A stretch of DNA of 64,000 nt from Sphingobacterium sp. SYP-B4668 (GTDB taxonomy: Bacteria; Bacteroidota; Bacteroidia; Sphingobacteriales; Sphingobacteriaceae), in the NCBI RefSeq assembly GCF_027627455.1, contig NZ_CP115483.1, forward strand, positions 1,426,001-1,490,000, read 5' to 3'. Shown piece by piece: positions 1 to 9,306 of this stretch; the stretch's first letter is position 1; every line of letters starts with the position of its first letter. The position numbers and the translations under genes were made by a program. The notes beneath the pieces were generated by a model. The model saw only the letters and a program-made list of their open reading frames with translations, made no database searches and had not been told where the DNA came from.

Positions 1-213
1 AGTGTGAAGCCAGCGGGTGACAAGGGATATGATAAAGCGGAGGTGATGCGAGGTGGAATTTCGACCGATGAGTTGAATGCGCGTACATTGGAGTCCAAGA
101 AGATAGCTGGTCTGTATTTTGGTGGTGAAGCTGTGGATGTGACAGGTTGGCTTGGAGGCTATAATTTTCAATGGGCGTGGGCATCTGGCTATGTCATTGC
201 GCAGGCTATCTAA
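1..213 (+). CDS. NAD(P)/FAD-dependent oxidoreductase, HI0933/BaiN-like, C-terminal end (partial)
   Basis: The reading frame is open from the first base and stops at 211-213, so the 5' part lies outside the window. The 70 visible residues match the C-terminal end of the HI0933-like flavoprotein family: a run with KAEVMRGGIS, then the FAD-site closing segment GLYFGGEAVDVTGWLGGYN, then a Trp/Ala-rich helix ending AQAI. The family binds FAD in a Rossmann fold; its substrate is generally unknown. Apparent starts within the fragment are internal. The gene ends 76 nt before RNase P RNA on the same strand. Confidence 0.85.
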   Translation, partial: SVKPAGDKGYDKAEVMRGGISTDELNARTLESKKIAGLYFGGEAVDVTGWLGGYNFQWAWASGYVIAQAI

Positions 214-275
214 GGATTGTTAGGCGCATTATTTACTTTTCTCATATTAGCAGAAGTATTCCGATTATAAAACCT

Positions 276-283
276 TATTTTTG
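276..283 (+). promoter_or_regulatory. Candidate -7 box of the rnpB promoter
   Basis: TATTTTTG fits the Bacteroidota -7 consensus TAnnTTTG and lies 6 nt before the start of the P1 helix of RNase P RNA, the right distance for transcription starting at the mature 5' end. No clear TTTG is visible 19-21 nt upstream, so the -33 half is unsupported. Confidence 0.45.
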
Positions 284-288
284 CAAGC

Positions 289-672
289 GAAGCAAACCGG
301 TTCTATCGCTGTTTCGATTTATCGGAAGAGAGGAAAGTCCGGGCAACACAGAGCGACTCACTTCCTAACGGGAAGGATCCGTATTCACGGAGACAGCAAG
401 TGCCACAGAAAATATACCGCCACATTTTAATGGGGTAAGGGTGAAAACGTGAGGTAAGAGCTCACGGTATTGTATGGTGACATGCATTACGGTAAACCTT
501 GGGTGTTGAAAGACCAAATAGGTTACGAAATCCGAAGGCTGCTCGTCTTCTGCGGTCTATGACTGCATTCGTAATGGGTAGGTTGATTGAGCTTGTCAGT
601 GATGGTAAGCCTAGATAAATGATAGAGGTTCGATTCGTCGTCCACAGAACCCGGCTTATAAGGTTTGCTTCC
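289..672 (+). ncRNA. rnpB: RNase P RNA, class A
   Basis: Catalytic RNA of ribonuclease P, which removes 5' leaders from tRNA precursors. The conserved 5' core GAGGAAAGTCCGGGC begins near 331, a downstream AGGGTGAAA element is near 438, GTAAGAGC near 453, and the 3' core ACAGAACCCGGCTTA near 645. The ends close a P1 helix: AAGCAAACC (290-298) pairs with GGTTTGCTT (662-670). The length of about 380 nt is normal for type A. The ends are set by P1 pairing, so they may be off by a few bases. The short frames crossing this interval are not genes. Confidence 0.95.
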
Positions 673-736
673 TTTTTGATTATTCCGCTTTAATTACTAT
701 TTTGCTTTCGCAAAAGATACAGCATATAACTATTTT

Positions 737-2149
737 ATGGCTACAATATTAATAATTGATGATGAGCGTGCCATTCGTAGTACGTTGAGAGAGATACTTG
801 AATACGAAGACTATAAGGTATTTGACGCTGACAACGGGTTTGATGGACTAGACATATTGAAGAAGGAGAAGATTGACCTTGCTCTATGCGACATCAAAAT
901 GGAAAAAATGGATGGTCTAGAGGTCTTAACTATGGCCCAGACGATTAAATCTGAAGTCCCCTTTATTATGATTTCGGGACATGGTACCGTTGAGACCGCA
1001 GTAGAGGCAACGAGAAAAGGAGCGTATGATTTTCTGTCGAAACCTTTAGACCTAAATCGGATATTGATAACCGTAAGAAATGCTTTGGAACGAGGCTCTT
1101 TGGTGGAAGAGACGAAGGTCTTGAAGAAAAAGGTGTCCAGTTCAAAAACAAAAGAAATTTTAGGAGGGTCGGAGACCATTTCAAAAATTAAGGAAACAAT
1201 CGAACGAGTTGCACCGACCGATGCGCGCGTGTTGGTGACAGGTGAGAATGGGTCGGGTAAGGAGCTGGTCGCTAGATGGCTGCATGAGAAATCTCAACGT
1301 TCCAATTTACCTTTGATAGAAGTCAATTGTGCTGCTATCCCTTCAGAGCTGATTGAGTCCGAATTGTTTGGACATGAGAAAGGGTCATTTACCTCTGCTG
1401 TTAAGCAACGAATTGGTAAATTTGAGCAGGCTAGTGGCGGAACGTTATTTCTAGATGAAATTGGAGATATGAGTCTCTCGGCGCAGGCAAAGGTGCTGCG
1501 TGCCCTGCAGGAACATAAGATTACAAGAGTGGGGGGGGAGAAAGAGATAGAGGTAAATGTCAGGGTAATTGCCGCTACAAATAAAGATCTATTAAAAGAG
1601 ATTGATCAGGGTAATTTCAGAATGGACCTTTACCATCGCTTGAGTGTTATCTTAATCCATGTACCTTCTTTGTCCCAACGCATAGACGATATCCCGACAA
1701 TCGCGACTAGTTTTTGTGAGGAAATCTGTGGAGAATACAATATGCCTGCGAAGAAGATTACGACAGAAGCAATGGATGCTTTACAGTCGTTGCCTTGGAC
1801 GGGTAATATCAGGGAACTACGGAATATGGTTGAGCGACTGATTATTTTGAGTGACAAATCCATTACGGATAAGGACGTATTGGCCTATGCCAACCCTTCT
1901 ATTATACAGCCGCGAAATGGGACTAGTGCTGAGGTACATACTAATGGAGAAGTCAAAAGTGAATCTGCTGCTTTAACATTTGAGAAATTCGATTCCTTTC
2001 AGGATTATAAAGATCACGCGGAGAAGGAATTTATCAACTATAAATTAGATAAAAACAATTGGAACGTATCCAAAACTGCGGATGATATCGGCATACAAAG
2101 AAGTCATTTATATAGCAAGATCGAGAAGTTTGGTCTTAAAAGAGATTAA
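737..2149 (+). CDS. Sigma-54-dependent response regulator, NtrC/AtoC family
   Basis: A 470-residue three-domain activator. Receiver domain at about 1-120, with the acidic pair D8/D9, phospho-acceptor D52 and conserved K102. AAA+ domain at about 140-370, with Walker A GENGSGKE (169-176), Walker B GGTLFLDEIG (234-243) and the arginine-finger segment FRMDLYHRL (294-302). A Fis-type helix-turn-helix lies in the last 45 residues. The sigma-54 contact loop reads GSFTSA (216-221) instead of GAFTGA; Phe and the first Thr are kept. It should remodel RNA polymerase with RpoN at -24/-12 promoters after phosphorylation. No histidine kinase is adjacent, so the partner is unknown. A terminator follows at once. 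Confidence 0.93.
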   Translation: MATILIIDDERAIRSTLREILEYEDYKVFDADNGFDGLDILKKEKIDLALCDIKMEKMDGLEVLTMAQTIKSEVPFIMISGHGTVETAVEATRKGAYDFLSKPLDLNRILITVRNALERGSLVEETKVLKKKVSSSKTKEILGGSETISKIKETIERVAPTDARVLVTGENGSGKELVARWLHEKSQRSNLPLIEVNCAAIPSELIESELFGHEKGSFTSAVKQRIGKFEQASGGTLFLDEIGDMSLSAQAKVLRALQEHKITRVGGEKEIEVNVRVIAATNKDLLKEIDQGNFRMDLYHRLSVILIHVPSLSQRIDDIPTIATSFCEEICGEYNMPAKKITTEAMDALQSLPWTGNIRELRNMVERLIILSDKSITDKDVLAYANPSIIQPRNGTSAEVHTNGEVKSESAALTFEKFDSFQDYKDHAEKEFINYKLDKNNWNVSKTADDIGIQRSHLYSKIEKFGLKRD

Positions 2150-2153
2150 TGAA

Positions 2154-2180
2154 AAAGGGGACGAATAATCGTCCCCTTTG
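2154..2180. terminator. Rho-independent terminator, probably bidirectional
   Basis: An 11-bp perfect stem, AAAGGGGACGA / TCGTCCCCTTT, with a 4-nt loop lies 5 nt after the stop codon of the response regulator. It is A-rich on one side and T-rich on the other, so it could also end the converging small minus-strand gene at 2209-2382. Confidence 0.8.
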
Positions 2181-2208
2181 TTATTTAATGATTGAATGTA
2201 TACAATTA

Positions 2209-2382
2209 TCAATCGTTGAATTTTCGTTTCTGTTTGTTGTAAAGTGTTAATACAACGATTGCTATTAGGATCAATCCGATAATCAGATATGCCGTGGTGG
2301 AATGATCTTGTAAATCCCTTTCATTCTGTGCAAATCCGAGATTTGCAACTCCCATCATTAAAATTAAAAACCATGCTCTCAT
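2209..2382 (-). CDS. Small secreted or membrane protein (57 aa), unknown function
   Basis: A 57-codon frame beginning MRAWFLILMMGVANLGFAQ, a good Sec signal peptide with an AQ cleavage end, followed by a short charged stretch (NERDLQDHS), one hydrophobic segment (AYLIIGLILIAIVVLTLY) and a basic tail KQKRKFND. The layout suggests either a cleaved signal plus a C-terminal anchor or a two-helix inner-membrane peptide. Short proteins of this layout are common in Bacteroidota, but I do not recognise a named family. It converges on the response regulator and would share the terminator at 2154-2180. Coding is supported by the coherent signal/TM/basic-tail pattern only. Confidence 0.6.
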   Translation of the reverse strand: MRAWFLILMMGVANLGFAQNERDLQDHSTTAYLIIGLILIAIVVLTLYNKQKRKFND

Positions 2383-2565
2383 ATGACAATAAATTTGTTG
2401 ACTCGTTAATTTACGAATATTAAATGAATATACAAAATTTATGTGTAAAAATATTGATACGTAAAATAGGTTATTTTCTTTAACGAACTATCTTATGACA
2501 TTATTTTTTTTCTAGCATGTTATTTTTACGGATGGGTAGCAACTGTGTGGATGGAATATATGAAG

Positions 2566-2603
2566 AAAAAAGCGTTGCCTTGTAAGTACAAGTACAACGC
2601 TTT
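2566..2603 (-). terminator. Rho-independent terminator of the methionine operon
   Basis: On the minus strand AAAGCGTTG (2603-2595) pairs with CAACGCTTT (2577-2569) and is followed by a run of T. It lies about 50 nt beyond the hom stop codon and closes the metY-metX-hom transcript. Confidence 0.75.
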
Positions 2604-2651
2604 GGTTTGGAGCTGCGAGTTGCAGCAGGTTGGTTATGGTTGATTTACCTG

Positions 2652-3833
2652 TTATTCAATTTCTGCAATAAATACTCCACTCTGCTTGATGTCAGCTTGG
2701 TTTTCAATAATATGTTGAAGATTGATTTTTCCTATTATATATTTGAAATCATTCGCAAAATAACGCTCACTGATACTTGTAAATTGTAATTTTTCAATTA
2801 GCGTATCATCTTCATATCTAAGATATACCTGAAGCTCATAGTCAGTAGAATATGTTAATTGTTGTGCGTCCAAGTGTTTTTTGTATTCATAGCGATAGCC
2901 GTAGCGTAAGGCGGTGATATCGGAGAGTACGGCAGATCCGGTAGGGTGGCCACCTGCGCCTTTACCAAAAAAGAATTGTTCATCCGCAAAGGCTGCTTTG
3001 ACCAATACGCCGTTGTTTTCATTTTCAACGTTGTAAAGTATATTCTCTTTACTGACAAATTTTGGGAGTACATATAAAACAACTTTCGAATTGTCAATCT
3101 CTTTAGCCAACGGGATTAATTTGATTTTATATCCTTTTTCTCTTGCAAAACGTATATCCTGTGGTCCTAATCTATCAATTCCGACATTGAATATACTGTC
3201 AGGTTTGATATATAGTCCGTAGGCATGTGAGGCAACAATAGCTAATTTGAATTTTGGGTCATACCCACCGACATCCAATGTGGGGTCAGTTTCTGCAAAC
3301 CCCAATTCTTGGGCTTTTTTTAATGCTTGGTCATAACTCTGATTTTCATTAAAAATCTTAGACAAGATGTAATTTGACGAACCATTGAAAATTCCGCTTA
3401 CCGAATGCAGGAGTTCGTTATCATAATACTCTTCTAGATTTCTAATGATGGGAATACTACCACATACAGCCCCTTCATATAAAAGACTTGCACCTGTCTC
3501 CTGTTGAATTTCTGTAAGTTCTTCGAGATGGGTCGCAATCATTTTCTTATTTGCAGATACGACGTTTTTCCCAGCTCTAAGCGCAGTTACAGTAATGTTA
3601 TAGGCAGCTTCTGCATCATCGATCAATTCTACAACTGTATTTATCTCGGGATCATTAAGGATGGCGCTAGGGTCTGTGGTGAATAATTCAGCTGGTAACG
3701 ACCGCTTCTTGTCGGCATTTTTGATGACAAACTTCTTAATTTCTAAATTTAGATTTTTTGTTTTTATGATGTCATATAGGCCCTGTCCAACGACTCCAAA
3801 TCCAAACATGCCCAAGGTTAACTTTTTACTCAT
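2652..3833 (-). CDS. hom: Homoserine dehydrogenase
   Basis: Reduces aspartate semialdehyde to homoserine with NAD(P)H, the branch point to threonine and methionine. The 393-residue protein starts with a Rossmann motif GFGVVGQG (11-18); a segment GIFNGSSNYILSKI and the later GAGGHPTGSAVLSDI match the substrate domain of homoserine dehydrogenases. It is monofunctional: no aspartokinase is fused, and the length leaves no obvious C-terminal ACT regulatory domain. It is the last gene of the minus-strand operon, 21 nt after metX. Its place under a SAM riboswitch suggests that here it feeds methionine rather than threonine synthesis. Confidence 0.93.
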   Translation of the reverse strand: MSKKLTLGMFGFGVVGQGLYDIIKTKNLNLEIKKFVIKNADKKRSLPAELFTTDPSAILNDPEINTVVELIDDAEAAYNITVTALRAGKNVVSANKKMIATHLEELTEIQQETGASLLYEGAVCGSIPIIRNLEEYYDNELLHSVSGIFNGSSNYILSKIFNENQSYDQALKKAQELGFAETDPTLDVGGYDPKFKLAIVASHAYGLYIKPDSIFNVGIDRLGPQDIRFAREKGYKIKLIPLAKEIDNSKVVLYVLPKFVSKENILYNVENENNGVLVKAAFADEQFFFGKGAGGHPTGSAVLSDITALRYGYRYEYKKHLDAQQLTYSTDYELQVYLRYEDDTLIEKLQFTSISERYFANDFKYIIGKINLQHIIENQADIKQSGVFIAEIE

Positions 3834-3854
3834 TTGATTGTTGCTGACTTTAAT

Positions 3855-4910
3855 TTATGCTGTAGTTAATTCTGTTGATTTAATTTCTGCCCTATTGTTA
3901 TTTAAAAAATTTGCAATGACTTGGGTCAGATTCGCGGTTTCTACTAAAAAACCATCATGTCCATAAAAGGATTCCAGTTCATAGTACACTGCGTTTGGAA
4001 TGTGTTTCGCAATGAATTTGGATTCCTCAGGTGGGAATAATATATCCGTCGTGATACCTATGATAAGCGTATTGCTCTCTATTTGGCGTAAGGCGTGTTC
4101 CAATGAACGACGGCCTCTTCCCAGATGGTGGCTATCCATTGCCTTGGATAGGTACCAATAGCTATAAGCATTGAAGCGATTGACAAGTTTTTCGCCTTGA
4201 TAGCTTTGGTAGGAAGACGATCGATAGTGGTCTGTTTTTTCGGTGTCTGATTCAAGTTGTGTTGCACCATAAGTGGTGTAGGACCTATATGAAAGTAAAG
4301 CCATACTGCGTGCCGCTTTTAATCCCTTTGCGCCACCAGTAGGTTGGTTTGCATGAAATGTCCTATCGGCTGTGATGGCTAATCTTTGACTTTCGTTAAA
4401 TGCGATACCCCAGGGGGAGTGTGCAGCATTGGTCGCGATGGCAATCAAGCGCTTTATACTCATTAAGCCTGAAACTGCCCATTCAAGCGCCTGCTGTCCT
4501 CCCAAGGACCCACCAATGAGCACGTCAATTTTTTTTATGCCTAGGTAGTTGGCTAATAGTTGGTTGCCTTTTATAATATCCCGTATAGTAAATTGAGGGA
4601 AAGCAAGATAATATGGGTGTCTCGTGGCTTCATTTATAGAAAGTGGATTGGTGGACCCATAATGAGAGCCAATGACATTGGCGCATATGATGAAGTGGTC
4701 TTTGGGGTTGAAAAAATCGTCTTCACCAAAAAGCCCACTCCACCAATCCAGTACATCCGAACTAGCGGTCAGTGCATGACATACCCACACTACATTGTCT
4801 TTTGTTTCATTCAGCTGTCCATAAGTATGATAGGCAATCTCCAAGCCAGTGACCTGTTTGCCATTTTCAAATACAAATGGTTCATTATGCTTATATGTCT
4901 TAATACTCAT
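3855..4910 (-). CDS. metX: Homoserine O-acetyltransferase (MetX family)
   Basis: Acylates homoserine, giving the activated substrate for sulfhydrylation. It has an alpha/beta-hydrolase fold of 351 residues with the nucleophile elbow GGSLGG (Ser135), an early oxyanion-side motif CHALTAS (44-50), and a C-terminal acid/His pair in ILFPPEE and YGHDGFLVE. The length matches the family. Acetyl rather than succinyl transfer is the usual assignment but cannot be proved from sequence. It sits between metY and hom with gaps of 36 and 21 nt, so the three genes are probably one mRNA. Confidence 0.92.
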   Translation of the reverse strand: MSIKTYKHNEPFVFENGKQVTGLEIAYHTYGQLNETKDNVVWVCHALTASSDVLDWWSGLFGEDDFFNPKDHFIICANVIGSHYGSTNPLSINEATRHPYYLAFPQFTIRDIIKGNQLLANYLGIKKIDVLIGGSLGGQQALEWAVSGLMSIKRLIAIATNAAHSPWGIAFNESQRLAITADRTFHANQPTGGAKGLKAARSMALLSYRSYTTYGATQLESDTEKTDHYRSSSYQSYQGEKLVNRFNAYSYWYLSKAMDSHHLGRGRRSLEHALRQIESNTLIIGITTDILFPPEESKFIAKHIPNAVYYELESFYGHDGFLVETANLTQVIANFLNNNRAEIKSTELTTA

Positions 4911-4946
4911 GGATGTAATGTTGTACTCGTCAGCACTGACTTTTGC

Positions 4947-6272
<1,326 letters not shown>

Positions 6273-6366
6273 TTATTAATTTGTTGTTGATAAATGGATA
6301 TGTTCGATACTCCTTCTTATAGGGAGCAAGGCATAGTACTATAATGGGGGTGATAAGGGTATTTCC

Positions 6367-6498
6367 TTAACAGCACATCATAGCAGACATTCGCATTCGG
6401 GTGTGGGGCTCCACGGAACGCAATGATGCATTTTTGGTATCCTGCTTAGCGGATATTCTTGTTGATGTGTACTTGTTAAATGTAATTGTAATGATCAT
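6367..6498 (-). CDS. Putative leader peptide (43 aa) ending Met-Met-Cys-Cys
   Basis: An ATG-initiated frame of 43 codons begins 10 nt after the SAM riboswitch and ends 112 nt before metY. Its last ten residues are RMRMSAMMCC, so four Met and two Cys cluster at the stop codon. The rest is unremarkable and has no signal or TM segment. Position and composition suggest a translated leader whose ribosome movement reports Met or Cys charging, adding a second input below the riboswitch. I see no strong terminator between it and metY, only weak stems, so the mechanism is open. Chance occurrence cannot be excluded without homologues. Confidence 0.5.
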   Translation of the reverse strand: MIITITFNKYTSTRISAKQDTKNASLRSVEPHTRMRMSAMMCC

Positions 6499-6508
6499 AG
6501 CTTTTTTT

Positions 6509-6621
6509 ATTTATATTCTCCAAAGCAACATCGCTTTGGACAGGATTTGGCACCTTTTCAAACTTTTTTTGAAGGTTGCCAGTGGGTCATTGAGCCAGTC
6601 TCTCGCCACTTCTTTATAAAT
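6509..6621 (-). promoter_or_regulatory. SAM-I (S-box) riboswitch aptamer
   Basis: On the minus strand the P1 helix is ATTTATA (6621-6615) pairing with TATAAAT (6515-6509). Inside are the S-box signatures GTGGCGAGAGACTGGC, then CACTGGCAACC, then AAGGTGCCAAATCCTG, followed by a P4 hairpin CAAAGCG...TTGCTTTG. These match conserved core positions of SAM-I aptamers. It controls the metY-metX-hom operon, repressing when S-adenosylmethionine is abundant. An expression platform is not obvious; 250 nt of leader lies between it and metY. Confidence 0.92.
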
Positions 6622-6675
6622 CAAAACCCTACGATAAAGAGAGGTTGTGATTAGGTGTCTTTCTCGAAGACCTTA

Positions 6676-6707
6676 CAAATATATCTTTTGATTTTTAGTT
6701 TCGCAAA
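6676..6707 (-). promoter_or_regulatory. Promoter of the riboswitch-metYX-hom transcript
   Basis: On the minus strand TTTG (6707-6704) is separated by 20 nt from TATATTTG (6683-6676), a full match to the Bacteroidota -33/-7 promoter. Transcription would start near 6670, about 50 nt before the aptamer. Confidence 0.75.
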
Positions 6708-6831
6708 TAAATAAGGTAAAAAAATATCCCAAAAACCTATAACTAAGCTTTATATCAATCCTTAAAGTCGTATTAGAGCGGTCTGTTAGTCTTTGGAAAG
6801 GTGTGTAGTGCGGAAAAGTGTTTGCCGCAGC

Positions 6832-8100
6832 TTAGACCAATTTAGGTTCTTTATAGGTGTATACGTTATAAGGGTACATCCATTTGACCAAGTATTTAGC
6901 GATTATACTGACGATGGCCAATGGTATGAATAAGATATATCCTCCTGGCGCGATACTGCAGATGAGAAAAATTGATGTCAATGGCGCATGTATGGCTGCT
7001 GACAGTGTTGCTGCGGCTCCAAAGAGCGCAAAGTTGAGTACGATCAGCTCGGTGCCCAAATAAGCATTGCACACTAGTGCGAATAAAATGCCAAGAAAGG
7101 CTCCTGCGACTATACTAGGGGCGAATACACCTCCATCTCCTCCTGCGCCCAATGTAAGTGAGGCTGCCAAGGGTTTTAGAATGACCAATAATAAAAGTGT
7201 AATACCAAAAGGAATGGATAGGGTCTCTTTTAGCCCCTGTTCAATTACTTGTTGTAAGCCGTGATAGCTATCTCCATACAAATACGGAAAAGCAAAAATC
7301 ATAAGGCCCAAAGATAAAGCTCCAAGATTTACCCGGATAAAATTGTTCTCGATACCATTAAATACTTTTTTGATATGGATAACAATTTTGGTGAAGTATA
7401 AAGCCAATATTGCGGCCAATAGACTGAGACCTATCACATAAGGTAAAGCAGTCCAATGCCAGGTTTGAACGGTGAAAGGTAATAGTTTTTGACCCGCTAT
7501 AAAATATCCAAAAAGGGTGGCCATTAGTACCGAACTCGTGCAGCTGATTAATATAGGTCTGCTGACTCGGCGAGCAATCACCTCAATGGCAAACAACCAA
7601 CCTGCAATAGGGCTGCCAAACAACGTGGCGACTCCAGCCGCCACACCTGCGCAAATTAGTTCATTTTTATAAGCAAAGGCTATTTTCCCCTTTTTATAGA
7701 CGATATTTCCGACGGTAGCAGTGGCTACTACGGTAGACACCTCTATTCCCGTTGATCCACCAAATATTACGGTTAAAAAGCCATTGAAGTAATGGGAAGG
7801 AATTTTAAAGATGGGCAGATGGTCTTTTCGAGTTTCTAAGGTGGTGTAGATTTCTTTTATACCTTTGTTCTGCCTTTTTTTGAAAGCATACTTCCTTAGG
7901 AAATAAATAACAGTGATGCCAATAGAAGGTAGGATTATATAGAATAGGGAAGAAATACTGCCTATCCCAACAAATATTTTATGCTGATAGCTTTCGGTGA
8001 TATATTTTAATGAATCGGCAAGAAGGGTGCAGATTAAACCAATAAATAATGATGCTACAACTAGTTTAAGCGAGTTATATATTATAATTTTCGTTCTCAT
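6832..8100 (-). CDS. ClC-type chloride channel / transporter
   Basis: A 422-residue polytopic membrane protein of the voltage-gated chloride channel family, with about ten hydrophobic helices. Selectivity-filter motifs are visible: GSPIAG (the GSxxP motif), LGAGGDGGVFAPSI (the GxFxP region), and GGSTGIEVS, where the gating Glu is present but the usual GxEGP reads GIEVS. There are no C-terminal CBS domains. The protein could be an H+/Cl- exchanger or a channel; fluoride-exporting ClC-F proteins differ in these motifs. It stands alone on the minus strand beside the left edge of the accessory region. Confidence 0.88.
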   Translation of the reverse strand: MRTKIIIYNSLKLVVASLFIGLICTLLADSLKYITESYQHKIFVGIGSISSLFYIILPSIGITVIYFLRKYAFKKRQNKGIKEIYTTLETRKDHLPIFKIPSHYFNGFLTVIFGGSTGIEVSTVVATATVGNIVYKKGKIAFAYKNELICAGVAAGVATLFGSPIAGWLFAIEVIARRVSRPILISCTSSVLMATLFGYFIAGQKLLPFTVQTWHWTALPYVIGLSLLAAILALYFTKIVIHIKKVFNGIENNFIRVNLGALSLGLMIFAFPYLYGDSYHGLQQVIEQGLKETLSIPFGITLLLLVILKPLAASLTLGAGGDGGVFAPSIVAGAFLGILFALVCNAYLGTELIVLNFALFGAAATLSAAIHAPLTSIFLICSIAPGGYILFIPLAIVSIIAKYLVKWMYPYNVYTYKEPKLV

Positions 8101-8187
8101 TTTTGAGTTCTATTCTTTAGTTGGAGAGAATACAAATGTATTGGATAATTGGCCGATATACAAATCCTTCTGTTCTGTATGTTGCTC

Positions 8188-8236
8188 TGGTACAGAATTC
8201 GAACCACTTATTGAAAGATTTAAGGCGATTGAACCC
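8188..8236. repeat. att-like repeat, leftmost copy
   Basis: CTGGTACAGAATTCGAACCA followed by a TTATTGAAAGATTTAAGGC stretch closely matches 13906-13955. The TTCGAACC core resembles the reversed T-arm of a tRNA. It probably marks the left end of the leftmost inserted element. The rest of 8101-8546 shows no gene; its small frames are not convincing. Confidence 0.5.
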
Positions 8237-8522
8237 ATTGAAAATCCGTTCCAATAAAGGTGTTTTGGATACGATTAATGCAAGTCAAAATAACCTTTTA
8301 GCCTGGAAATCCTAAAAAGACAGGAAGGGTGAAAAGATCGTATAATTTGAGGTTTCAGTGCTAGACTTAAAATTAAAAAAGCTTCAAGTACATCTATTTT
8401 GTAAAATAATCGTGCTCAATGTCGCTTACGAAGCTAAAATATAGTATATATAAGATATTATCCTACATCACTGAATTTATATGCTTTTGCACTGATTTAT
8501 CAGGTTGTTTTGATTTTGGTCC

Positions 8523-8530
8523 TATATTTG
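8523..8530 (+). promoter_or_regulatory. Candidate -7 box for the GNAT gene
   Basis: TATATTTG matches TAnnTTTG exactly and lies 16 nt before the ATG at 8547, implying a very short leader. Several TTG/TTTTG triplets lie upstream, but none has the ideal 19-21 nt spacing. Confidence 0.4.
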
Positions 8531-8546
8531 ATTTTTAAATAAAAGT

Positions 8547-9056
8547 ATGAAGGGCATAAGTGAATTGGGTTATAAATTGGAACGTCTTATACCTTCGCAA
8601 TGGCGAGATTATAAACGTATACGCTTGGAGGCTTTGCAAATGCATCCAGAGTTTTTTGGAAGTAGCTATGTAAAGGAGTCTACTTATGCGTTTGAGCATT
8701 GGATGACTTTACTCGAGGATAAGAATAGGGCTTTATTCGCCTTGCGACATGGAGAGCAGCTTGTAGGCCTGGCGGGAGTAGCGGTTAAAAAAGAGGACTT
8801 AGAAAAGGCATTGTTCTATTCTACCTTCATACGTGCTGAGCACCGCAGAAAGGGTTTGTCGGCGTTGTTTTACCAAGCACGAATCGACTGGGCTCGTCAA
8901 ATGGGGTGCCGCGCTATTGTTGTTTCCCATAGGACCGGCAACGATGCGTCTGAAGCAGCAAATAGGCGTTTTGGCTTTTTATACATGGACGCCGAGGAGA
9001 CGCTTTGGCCAGATGGCGAACGAGCGGAGGAATTACGCTATGTTTTAGAGCTGTAG
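8547..9056 (+). CDS. GNAT family N-acetyltransferase
   Basis: A 169-residue single-domain GNAT. The acetyl-CoA pyrophosphate-binding segment is AEHRRKGLSALFYQARIDWA (about 97-116), matching the Q/RxxGxG/A region; the C-terminal NRRFGFLYMDAEETL is the usual last strand-helix-strand. It acetylates an unknown amine, with acetyl-CoA as donor. It is the first gene inside the accessory region and has no operon partner; decayed coding sequence follows. RimI-type and antibiotic-modifying roles cannot be told apart from sequence. Confidence 0.85.
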   Translation: MKGISELGYKLERLIPSQWRDYKRIRLEALQMHPEFFGSSYVKESTYAFEHWMTLLEDKNRALFALRHGEQLVGLAGVAVKKEDLEKALFYSTFIRAEHRRKGLSALFYQARIDWARQMGCRAIVVSHRTGNDASEAANRRFGFLYMDAEETLWPDGERAEELRYVLEL

Positions 9057-9243
9057 GGACCTCATTAAATCTAACTAGAAAAGAACTAAATGAAATCTTG
9101 AAAAGAAAACCGTTAAATGGTTCTGTAGAGTCGGAAACGAGTTCTGGACAGATGGTCATCCGCTCTATTTTGGACTGGTTAAACAATATAAAGAGGAAGG
9201 GAATGAATATGAATTTTATATGGTAAAAATAATTGGTAAGTAG
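9057..9243 (+). pseudogene. Degenerate coding remnant, unknown
   Basis: Two adjacent frames read like one broken protein. One gives LTRKELNEILKRKPLNG (from about 9071); the next frame gives GNEFWTDGHPLYFGLVKQ and then EEGNEYEFYMVKIIGK, with a stop at 9241-9243. The composition is protein-like and the frames meet near 9120, suggesting a frameshift. I do not recognise the family. The short frame across it that starts inside the acetyltransferase is a shadow. Confidence 0.35.
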
Positions 9244-9306
9244 ATGAGTGCTCTTAATGGCACGATTGAAGAGTTAGAAGACTAAGAATAAATTCCTGAT
9301 ATTGAA

